Assembly: GCA_013214975.1 (NCBI GenBank)
Contig: JABSPR010000385.1
Location: 1-6,728, forward strand
Reading direction: 5' to 3'
Length of the DNA stretch: 6,728 nt
From: Flavobacteriales bacterium
GTDB lineage: Bacteria > Bacteroidota > Bacteroidia > DT-38
The position numbers and the translations under genes were made by a program. Positions 1 to 6,294 of the stretch are shown here, in pieces. Below the pieces are notes generated by a model, which saw only the letters and a list, made by a program, of their open reading frames with translations, did no database searches and was not told the DNA's origin. Every line of letters starts with the position of its first letter. Positions within the stretch are counted from its first letter, which is position 1.

Positions 1-299
1 TCATTCAAAATATTGATCGAAAATTACCTTTAGAAGACATCGCTTTCTCCAAACAACTTTCGGTAGATAAACTTATCGATGAAATAGAGGCAATTGTATC
101 TTCTGGAACGAAGGTTGACATTAACTATTACATAGATAACGAAATCGATAACGACAAAGTGGATGAAATTTACGAGTACTTTAATGAAGCAGAAACAGAT
201 TCGGTTCAGGATGCGATTGAAGAGCTTGGAGAAGACGATTTCACAGAAGAAGAAATTCGATTGGTCCGTATAAAATTCATGTCCGAACTAGGCAACTAA
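1..299 (+). CDS. recQ: ATP-dependent DNA helicase RecQ, C-terminal fragment
   Basis: The first complete codon begins at base 3 and the frame stays open for 98 codons to a TAA at 297-299; the 5' part of the gene lies outside the window. The translated tail contains IDRKLPLEDIAFSK, then SSGTKVDINYYID, an acidic DEIYEYFNEAETD stretch, and ends EEEIRLVRIKFMSELGN. I recognise this from memory as the extra C-terminal region found after the HRDC domain in the roughly 730-residue RecQ proteins of Bacteroidota. RecQ is a 3'-5' superfamily 2 helicase acting in recombination and replication-fork repair. The helicase motifs and the zinc-binding RQC region are not in view, so the assignment rests on the tail alone. 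A small exported-protein gene follows 11 bases later on the same strand and may be co-transcribed. Confidence 0.85.
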   Translation, partial: IQNIDRKLPLEDIAFSKQLSVDKLIDEIEAIVSSGTKVDINYYIDNEIDNDKVDEIYEYFNEAETDSVQDAIEELGEDDFTEEEIRLVRIKFMSELGN

Positions 300-310
300 T
301 ACTATATCAT

Positions 311-715
311 ATGAAAACAAAAATCATATTATCCTTCGCTATTATATTACTTTCTTGTCAAATTCTAATTGCACAAGACTTGGCCAAAATGGGTTTAGAT
401 GACCTCCCGCAAGTAAATACAGATGAAGCACAAAGGCTAAACCAAGAATTATCTGATGTGAAAGGTGACTTCGACTTTACCGGTAAAAAAATTGGCTTTG
501 CAAAAAGTTTAATCCTTCGTTCCAAAAATGAATATTTTGAAGAGTCTAAAGAATACTTAGACGATCACAATTTCATGGGCGACAAACTGATCGTATTAAA
601 TGCAGAAGAAAAAGATCATGCCAATGGATATGATGCAATCATTATTTCTTATTTGCCGAAAGCTATTTCGGAAAGATTCCGGGCTTCTATGATCAAAAAA
701 ATCGCTACGCAATAA
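311..715 (+). CDS. Small exported protein of unknown function
   Basis: I do not recognise this 134-residue protein. The N-terminus is a clear export signal: MKTK followed by a hydrophobic run to about residue 21. Two processing routes are readable. L13-L14-S15-C16 fits a lipobox, and I20-A21-Q22-D23 fits signal peptidase I cleavage of the A-Q type common in Bacteroidota. The mature part is charged and predicted soluble, with an alpha/beta look: a KKIGFAKSLILRSK segment, an acidic helix around EYFEESKEYLDD, a strand at KLIVLNAEE, then GYDAIIISYLP and a basic C-terminal helix. There are no transmembrane segments after the signal and no catalytic motif I can name. The ATG at 311 lies 11 bases after the recQ stop with no Shine-Dalgarno, which is normal for this phylum. 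Its last 11 bases overlap the end of the convergent amidohydrolase gene. Confidence 0.75.
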   Translation: MKTKIILSFAIILLSCQILIAQDLAKMGLDDLPQVNTDEAQRLNQELSDVKGDFDFTGKKIGFAKSLILRSKNEYFEESKEYLDDHNFMGDKLIVLNAEEKDHANGYDAIIISYLPKAISERFRASMIKKIATQ

Positions 716-1898
716 GATCCTTAAGCGCTGCCCACGCCATTAATCCCATTCCTATTTCTAACGCAGATTCGTCAATATTAAACGTGTCGTTATGAACGGA
801 AGAAGTAATTCCCTTTGATTTGTTTTTTATTCCTAATCGATAAAAACAAGCTGGCACTTTATGTGAATAATACGCAAAGTCCTCTGCTGTCATCGTAATG
901 GGAATTTCCTCTACATGTTCTACTCCCATATATTCGATAGCTGCCTCGCTAAACTTACCCATAGAGTCATTATCGTTATTCAGGTATGGATAGCCTATCA
1001 TTATATTTACATCAACACTTCCTCCCATCGATTCCGCTATCCGACTAGCTTCAACTTTTATTAGTTCATGAATTTCCGATCTCCATTCTTCGTTCAATGT
1101 CCTGAGAGTTCCTTCTAATTTAACCTCTCCCGGAATTACATTTGTGGCTCCTTCACCTATTATCTTTCCGAAAGCCAAAACCGTAGGTGCATTGTTACGA
1201 TTACGCTCCCCAACTAAGACTGGTAATTCCAACAATAATCTAGCGGCAATCTTTAAAGGATCTATTATAAAATCTTGCATGGCAGCATGACCACCTTTCC
1301 CTTTAGCCGTAATATAAACCTCATCTGCCGAAGCCATATATATTCCTTTTCTATAGCCAATCTGACCAACATTTAATAATGGAGCGACATGTTGACCAAT
1401 AATTCTATCCACTTTAGGGTTTTCTAAAACGCCCTTCTCAATTAATAAGGATGCCCCGCCTGGAAGTTTTTCTTCTCCAGGCTGGAAAATAAATTTGATT
1501 GTACCGTTAAACTCAGATTGGAAATTGCTAATAATTTTTGCCGCACCAATCAAAGAAGCCGCATGCACATCATGTCCACATGCATGCATTACGCCTTCAT
1601 TTTTCGATTTGTATTCAACATTGTTCATCTCCAAGATTGGCAAAGCATCTATGTCAGCACGAAGCGCTAGACAATAAAAATCAGGATCATTACCCTTGAA
1701 CGTGTATACAGCTCCTGTTTCTAGCCCTTCCATTTTTTCGAAACCAGTCATGCCATCCATTATATTACAAATGAATTCTGTCGTTTTAAACTCCTCAAAA
1801 GACAATTCAGGATTCATATGTATATGCCTTCTAATGTCTATTATCTCTTTGGACAATTCTCCTGCAAGAGCCTTAATTCTATCTAAAATATTGCTCAT
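705..1898 (-). CDS. M20-family metal-dependent amidohydrolase (N-acyl-amino acid hydrolase / hippurate hydrolase type)
   Basis: This 397-residue protein has the full length and all the landmarks of the M20D amidohydrolase family, which hydrolyses amide bonds of N-acyl amino acids or related conjugates using two metal ions. Visible motifs are HMNPELSFEE (27-36), LRADIDALP (79-87), HACGHD (105-110), FQPGEE (138-143), GQHV (168-171), GKGGHAA (200-206, in the dimerisation domain), ATNVIPGEV (251-259), TAEDFAYY (337-344) and VHNDTF (368-373). The expected metal ligands C107, H109, E143, H170 and H369 and the catalytic base E142 are all present, so it should be active. It has no signal peptide and is probably cytoplasmic. 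The ATG at 1898 starts 2 bases after the stop of the upstream TauE-like gene, so the two are probably co-transcribed and translationally coupled. The substrate cannot be told from sequence; aminoacylase, hippuricase and auxin-conjugate hydrolase annotations all share these motifs. Confidence 0.92.
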   Translation of the reverse strand: MSNILDRIKALAGELSKEIIDIRRHIHMNPELSFEEFKTTEFICNIMDGMTGFEKMEGLETGAVYTFKGNDPDFYCLALRADIDALPILEMNNVEYKSKNEGVMHACGHDVHAASLIGAAKIISNFQSEFNGTIKFIFQPGEEKLPGGASLLIEKGVLENPKVDRIIGQHVAPLLNVGQIGYRKGIYMASADEVYITAKGKGGHAAMQDFIIDPLKIAARLLLELPVLVGERNRNNAPTVLAFGKIIGEGATNVIPGEVKLEGTLRTLNEEWRSEIHELIKVEASRIAESMGGSVDVNIMIGYPYLNNDNDSMGKFSEAAIEYMGVEHVEEIPITMTAEDFAYYSHKVPACFYRLGIKNKSKGITSSVHNDTFNIDESALEIGMGLMAWAALKDLIA

Positions 1899-1900
1899 AT

Positions 1901-2269
1901 CTACTTAAAAAATATCATCTTAATTCCTACTAGAAGCATAAAACCTCCAAACAGTTTGGATAAAACATCATCGCTTAGAGAAAGTGAAAATCTTGAACCA
2001 AAATATCCGCCAAAAACAAAAGCCGCTGCAATTACTCCAGCATATGCCATATTAAGATTACCTTCTTTATAATAATTCATCACAGCTAAAACACCAACTG
2101 GAAGAAGTAATATCGACAAGCTCGTACCTTGCGCCGCATGCTGATCCATGCCCATAAAATAAATTAATGCAGGCACCACTACAATACCTCCTCCAACACC
2201 AACCAAGCCACTAAGAAGGCCAGCACTGATACCAATTAATACGAGTTTTATTAAATCTACAATGGGCAT
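1901..2269 (-). CDS. Half-size TauE/SafE (DUF81) family membrane permease
   Basis: This is a 122-residue hydrophobic protein of the sulfite exporter TauE/SafE family. The first helix carries the family hallmark GISAGLLSGLVGVGGGIVVV (residues 13-32), with the glycine-rich turn at 25-28, followed by PALIYFMGMDQHAAQGTS (33-50), the region usually written as P.L....G...H.A.GTS. Hydrophobic segments fall at about 6-40 (two close helices), 48-64, 74-92 and 105-121. Classical members are about 250 residues and consist of two such repeats. This one has a single repeat with an intact start and stop, so it may work as a dimer; short members are known in other bacteria. The family is linked to export of sulfite, sulfoacetate and other small organic anions, but the substrate here is unknown. 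It sits 8 bases after the large outer-membrane gene and 2 bases before the amidohydrolase, inside an apparent operon. Confidence 0.88.
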   Translation of the reverse strand: MPIVDLIKLVLIGISAGLLSGLVGVGGGIVVVPALIYFMGMDQHAAQGTSLSILLLPVGVLAVMNYYKEGNLNMAYAGVIAAAFVFGGYFGSRFSLSLSDDVLSKLFGGFMLLVGIKMIFFK

Positions 2270-2277
2270 AATATGCG

Positions 2278-5200
2278 TTAAAAGTCCAAACCTACAGAAA
2301 AATAAAACACCCCCCTATCTCTCCGCACACCATCTTCTATACCTCTCCCCCAATCTGCACGTACAAAATAATTTGATATAGTACTTCTTACTCCAAACCC
2401 ATATCCATATACAATTGGGTCACTAAAATCTTTTATGTACACATTTACCTCTCCCAGATTAATCGCTCTAGAATATGTTTGATTTACCTCATTAAAAGGC
2501 GATGGACCAATCCATGCCGTTCCGATATCCATAAACCCAATTATTTGAAAATTCGTAATAAATTCTGACCTCATAGGGGTAGCCGACAAGTATTTATTTA
2601 TTGGTAATCTCAACTCATTAGAAATAATTACGTAGGAGTTTCCATTTCTAATATCTCTCCGAAATCCTCTCATAGAGGTTGCATAAGATTGGAACTTATA
2701 GTTTTGGGTATTATCAAATCCATTAAAAATTTGATCTTCTATTTGATTTTGGCTAATCCAGTTATCAACAGCACCCAACCTGTAATTTTCCTTTATACTT
2801 CCGATTGAAGTTTTTGCATGTACACGAGTAGCGAGGATAAACTCCCTATGTATTTTCTGGTAATGTCGATAATCAAGAGAGACCTTAAACATACTTTGAT
2901 GAAGGCCATTGAGTTCATTTAAAAATTCGATTCCCATCTTCGTTCTTGTTCCAGAATATAAGTTGAGTCCCTTTTTGATTGTGTTGTCGAAAACGATCTC
3001 AGAGTTAACCCCACCATAATAAGATTTAATATTTGGCACCGCCAAGGTTATCAAGTCTTCTGGTCTAATTATATCGTTAACATGAATAGCGGTGGCTCCG
3101 AAACGCACACTAAGCACTTCACTAAATGGCCATTTCCAAGAATACTCAATCTTATTTAATCTAGAGTTCGGTGTGGAATTCGGAAAATCGCGTGGCTTAA
3201 TGCTCTGCCTATAAAATGATATTATTCTATCCAATCGCTGACTTACATCTTGGTAAACCAAAAATGATTCGTTATCGCTTTTACCAAATAACTTTAATTC
3301 CGAATTAATTCCTCCGGTAATTCTATAATCTTCCATTAGGTCGCTTACTCCAACTTGTAAAAAAGCATTTTGCAAGGGCTGAGACACCCCTCCTCTAAAT
3401 GAGAATGCAACTATGTTATTATTTAAAGCTCTTATATTAAAATAGTCATTTACAAAAGCTGGTTTGTATGTGTGCTTATCTGGTAATTCAAACTTTTGCT
3501 CTATCGTATCACCTAGAACACTGTCCATATTAATGGTGATAAACATTTCGGCACTTTCTTCGCCGATCAGGCCTTCAAAGTCAAATTGATAATCTTCGAT
3601 ATTTATCTGATCTTTTTTCTCATCCAATATTCTTTCCACATCATATTCAATCTTGGTATCCGATGCAACACTTGAAACCCCTTTCTTTTCTGTAAACACC
3701 TCCTCTATTATAGCTTCCTCCGCTAACTGGATCTCTCCAGAAAATATTCTGTACTTCCCTTTGCTAAATAACAACTGTACATATTTTTTATTTGCAGAGG
3801 AATAGTGATGTTCCTTTATACTTCTATTATACTCCGATATTCGATATATTTTAGAGAAATATTTATAATGAACTGTTGTATCCACGTGAGTTATCTCACT
3901 ATCCAACTTCATAATATATTTCTCTTGAACTCCTCTCTTATTACTTAAAAAAGCAAGATGTCCTTTCCCATATATCTCAGGTGCAGTTTCATCCCAATCT
4001 TCTGTATCTGTTACACGTCTTAGAATATTACTATTAGTAACATTATCATAAATAAACAAATCGTTATTAGTTAACAATGGATCGTGTTTCTGAATAAAAT
4101 CATTTTTCAATGTGTCGCTTGGCCGATTAGAACTAAAGATAATCTTGGTAGTTCCATCCATAAATTTCGGAGAAGAATCATCATAAATATCATTCGTAAT
4201 TTGCTTTATCGCCGTGGATGAAACCGTATACACAAAGATGTCTGTTTGTCCATTTTTTACTGCAGAAAAGACTAAACGCCTTCCATCGTCTGAGTAATCC
4301 ATGGTTAATACCTTTTCGAACTTAAACACTTCACGTTTTCGAAATTCTCCTTCCTTTATCTTATAATGAGTTAACCAAATCTTTCCTTTTCGCTCTGTTA
4401 TCATACTAAATCTAGACCCTGTAGGATGCCAAGCAAGAATGGGATACGAATAATCTACAATTCTATCCAGCTTATGATCTACTTTTAATATTTTCTGTGC
4501 TTTACCATCGTCATCCAAATTCTTAATCCACACTTTATACTGGCCCAAAATATTACTCGCATAAATTAACTTAGTACCATCCGGACTAATTCTAGCTTGA
4601 TAATAGTTACAATCCTTCTTGGGGTTTCCTATTAATCCGAGCCCAAACTCGCTGTCCCCTTCTACCTCAATCTTAGAGTAAATAGCATTATTATATACTA
4701 AAAACTCCTGATACAATGTTTTCAGACTAACTCCAAGAACAAAAAGAAAACCACTTTCAATGTTTCGACTCAAGTGAGTCATGTACAGTATATTAGAAAC
4801 AACCCTTTCTCCGTATACCTTTGATATGTATCCCCAAAGAGCATGACCTAATTGAACTTGAGCATAGCTAGAAACGGCATTATACCTATCAAAAGAGCCT
4901 TCAATAAAGGAATCTCTAATTTTATTATTCAACTCTATGTCGTTGGGTGAAACCAGATATGATACCAAGCCTTGAGAATACCATTCGGGAAGTGTGATAA
5001 ATACTTCACTTCTCACTCTCTCTCTAATGGTACCTCCGTACATTATCTTATTCACTAACATTTCTGTAATCACAGATCGTATTTGATTAAAGAAGAGTTC
5101 ATAATCTCCTTCAAAATATAAAGATCCTTTTGACCCATGAATTCTGGCCTTTCCAGCCAAGCCAACTTCATTATCTACAGATAACCCAATGTTACTTTGC

Positions 5201-5502
5201 TGAAAATCAGACAATTTATTATAAACCAGCAGTTCTATTTTCTCATCAAAATCATAATTAAGACGCGCCTCTGCCTCTTCTATTGCAGCCTCAGCGTACT
5301 TGGCAGTGAGCTCAGCTAGCTTCTCTCCACCTTGATAGAAATAGACATCATACTTTTCGAAATTGTAATAGAACCAATAACGCTGCTCATACTGTATTCT
5401 ATTCTTGCCAAATTCTGAACGCGTGGGATCGACTTGAGAATAGGTAAATAAGGGGCATAGTAAAGCCATTAGAGAAATAAACATGACTATTCTACTTGCC
5501 AT
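2278..5502 (-). CDS. Outer-membrane protein: degenerate peptidase-like region + TolB/PD40 propeller + Omp85/BamA-like barrel
   Basis: The frame is open back to an ATG at 5556 (1,092 residues, numbering used here). I prefer Met19 at 5502 because it gives a compact signal peptide, MASRIVMFISLMALLCPLFTYSQ, with an AGAGG just upstream. Residues about 45-295 resemble a peptidase-MA-like gluzincin region, but the HExxH position reads T164-E-M-L-V168 and the usual WxxEG reads WYSQG (192-196), so zinc binding is probably lost. PD40/TolB-like blades follow at about 321-335 (ISPDGTKLIYAS), 374-389, 419-445 (SDDGRRLVFS), 461-480 (IIFSSNRPSD) and 525-551. An acidic linker spans about 610-700. The C-terminal 350 or so residues look like a beta-barrel: MRGFRRD (962-968) matches the Omp85 RGF motif, ELRLPI (981-986) and GFMDIGTAW (1007-1015) fit BamA-type strands, and the chain ends in Phe. 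Members are often annotated as TolB-like or BamA/TamA-family proteins. It is the first gene of a three-gene operon. Confidence 0.85.
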   Translation of the reverse strand: MASRIVMFISLMALLCPLFTYSQVDPTRSEFGKNRIQYEQRYWFYYNFEKYDVYFYQGGEKLAELTAKYAEAAIEEAEARLNYDFDEKIELLVYNKLSDFQQSNIGLSVDNEVGLAGKARIHGSKGSLYFEGDYELFFNQIRSVITEMLVNKIMYGGTIRERVRSEVFITLPEWYSQGLVSYLVSPNDIELNNKIRDSFIEGSFDRYNAVSSYAQVQLGHALWGYISKVYGERVVSNILYMTHLSRNIESGFLFVLGVSLKTLYQEFLVYNNAIYSKIEVEGDSEFGLGLIGNPKKDCNYYQARISPDGTKLIYASNILGQYKVWIKNLDDDGKAQKILKVDHKLDRIVDYSYPILAWHPTGSRFSMITERKGKIWLTHYKIKEGEFRKREVFKFEKVLTMDYSDDGRRLVFSAVKNGQTDIFVYTVSSTAIKQITNDIYDDSSPKFMDGTTKIIFSSNRPSDTLKNDFIQKHDPLLTNNDLFIYDNVTNSNILRRVTDTEDWDETAPEIYGKGHLAFLSNKRGVQEKYIMKLDSEITHVDTTVHYKYFSKIYRISEYNRSIKEHHYSSANKKYVQLLFSKGKYRIFSGEIQLAEEAIIEEVFTEKKGVSSVASDTKIEYDVERILDEKKDQINIEDYQFDFEGLIGEESAEMFITINMDSVLGDTIEQKFELPDKHTYKPAFVNDYFNIRALNNNIVAFSFRGGVSQPLQNAFLQVGVSDLMEDYRITGGINSELKLFGKSDNESFLVYQDVSQRLDRIISFYRQSIKPRDFPNSTPNSRLNKIEYSWKWPFSEVLSVRFGATAIHVNDIIRPEDLITLAVPNIKSYYGGVNSEIVFDNTIKKGLNLYSGTRTKMGIEFLNELNGLHQSMFKVSLDYRHYQKIHREFILATRVHAKTSIGSIKENYRLGAVDNWISQNQIEDQIFNGFDNTQNYKFQSYATSMRGFRRDIRNGNSYVIISNELRLPINKYLSATPMRSEFITNFQIIGFMDIGTAWIGPSPFNEVNQTYSRAINLGEVNVYIKDFSDPIVYGYGFGVRSTISNYFVRADWGRGIEDGVRRDRGVFYFSVGLDF

Positions 5503-5506
5503 ATTT

Positions 5507-5511
5507 CCTCT
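5507..5511 (-). promoter_or_regulatory. Shine-Dalgarno-like AGAGG supporting the internal start at 5502
   Basis: Read on the minus strand, AAGAGGAAAT directly precedes the ATG at 5502-5500, leaving 4 bases between AGAGG and the start codon. This is a little short, but it is one of the few recognisable Shine-Dalgarno sequences in the window. The upstream ATG at 5556 is preceded by GCTCTAGATTCTT, which has none. Together with the signal-peptide shape this favours Met19 as the true start. The signal is weak because genes of this phylum usually do not depend on Shine-Dalgarno pairing. Confidence 0.4.
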
Positions 5512-5592
5512 TAATAAATTACTTTTTGAAATGTTCAATTCATTAAATCTGAACATAAGAATCTAGAGCTAATCTCTTTTTTAAGCGCTATA

Positions 5593-5602
5593 TTAAATTT
5601 AA
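5593..5602. promoter_or_regulatory. Perfect 10-base palindrome TTAAATTTAA between divergent genes
   Basis: TTAAATTTAA is its own reverse complement and is followed by a second AAATTT at 5605-5610. It lies in the gap between the minus-strand outer-membrane gene and the plus-strand hydrolase gene. On the minus strand it contains TAAATTTA, one mismatch from the Bacteroidota -7 consensus TAnnTTTG, so it may be the -7 box of the three-gene operon. No TTG lies at the expected 17-23 base distance upstream. In such AT-rich DNA a short AT palindrome can occur by chance. Confidence 0.25.
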
Positions 5603-5622
5603 CTAAATTTCAACAATTATAT

Positions 5623-5630
5623 TACATTTG
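5623..5630 (+). promoter_or_regulatory. Bacteroidota-type -7 promoter box TACATTTG
   Basis: TACATTTG matches the Bacteroidota sigma-ABfr -7 consensus TAnnTTTG at every defined position. It lies 20 bases before the ATG at 5651, so a transcript starting about 6-8 bases after the box would have a leader of about 12-15 bases. There is no TTG at the -33 position; the nearest thing is a TTTA about 20 bases upstream, so the -33 element is weak. It would drive the hydrolase and, through it, hemL. Confidence 0.5.
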
Positions 5631-5650
5631 AATTCATAAGAACATACGCT

Positions 5651-6292
5651 ATGATTGAAATAAAGTCGTTTGTATTTAACGAATTTCAGGAAAATACATA
5701 TATCCTTTTTGATGAATCCAATGAATGCATAATCTTCGATCCAGGTTGCAATAATGAAAGTGAAGAAAATCAGATCTATGGATACATCTCAGAAAAAAAA
5801 TTAAAGCCCGTAAGATTAATTAATACGCATTGTCATATTGATCATGTTCTAGGAAATAAATTTATTGCCGACACTTACAGCCTACCTTTGGAAATTCATA
5901 AGGATGAGCTATTTATGCTTGAAGCAGTGACCATGGTTGGTGCGAAATATCAAATTCATGTAACAGAATCACCAAAACCATCCTCCTATTTAAACGAAAA
6001 TGATGTGATCAAATTCGGCAATTCAACATTAAACATTCTCTTTACACCTGGGCATTCACCTGGGCATCTTACATTTTATAATGAAGAAGAGAACATTGCA
6101 ATCGTTGGAGACGTATTATTCCAAAATAGCATAGGAAGAACCGATTTACCAGGCGGTAATTACGAAACATTAATAAAAAGTATCAAAGAGCAATTAATGC
6201 CCCTGCATGACGACACCCTCGTTTATCCAGGTCATGGCCCGTCAACAACCATAGGGGTAGAACGAAATGTAAATCCATTCTTAAATAATTAA
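5651..6292 (+). CDS. MBL-fold metallo-hydrolase, glyoxalase-II-like (YcbL type)
   Basis: This 213-residue protein is a complete metallo-beta-lactamase-fold hydrolase. The signature THCHIDH is at residues 59-65, followed by TPGHSPGH (132-139), VGDVLFQNSIGRTDLPGG (152-169) and YPGHGPST (192-199). By comparison with glyoxalase II, the two-metal ligands are H60, H62, D64, H65, H135, D154 and H195, and all are present. It lacks the C-terminal glutathione-binding helical domain of classical GloB (about 255 residues), so it is closer to the short YcbL-like group, whose physiological thioester substrate is uncertain. It has no signal peptide and is probably cytoplasmic. The ATG at 5651 aligns with the usual MIEIKSFVFNEFQENTYIL beginning. 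The gene is divergent from the outer-membrane gene, carries its own -7 box, and ends 2 bases before hemL, which suggests co-transcription. Confidence 0.92.
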   Translation: MIEIKSFVFNEFQENTYILFDESNECIIFDPGCNNESEENQIYGYISEKKLKPVRLINTHCHIDHVLGNKFIADTYSLPLEIHKDELFMLEAVTMVGAKYQIHVTESPKPSSYLNENDVIKFGNSTLNILFTPGHSPGHLTFYNEEENIAIVGDVLFQNSIGRTDLPGGNYETLIKSIKEQLMPLHDDTLVYPGHGPSTTIGVERNVNPFLNN

Positions 6293-6294
6293 TA

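Noticed and set aside
721..730. TTAAGCGCT occurs at 721-729 and again at 5581-5589 and contains the palindrome AGCGCT
   Set aside because: One copy is inside the amidohydrolase coding sequence and the other is in the divergent spacer. Two copies of a 9-mer so far apart, with no other shared flank, are best read as chance.
685..735. Possible bidirectional terminator at the convergent gene ends
   Set aside because: There is a run of seven A/T at 695-701, but no stable GC-rich stem next to it; the inverted pieces I could find are only 3-4 bases long.
1495..1908. Two plus-strand open frames at 1495-1677 and 1696-1908
   Set aside because: Both lie antisense within the amidohydrolase gene, whose motifs are fully intact on the minus strand; their translations show no recognisable domain.
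6045..6068. Tandem 12-base repeat: CACCTGGGCAT appears twice, at 6045-6055 and 6057-6067
   Set aside because: It encodes the metal-binding motif PGHSPGH in the hydrolase, where the protein sequence itself repeats PGH. Identical codon choice explains it without a repeat element.
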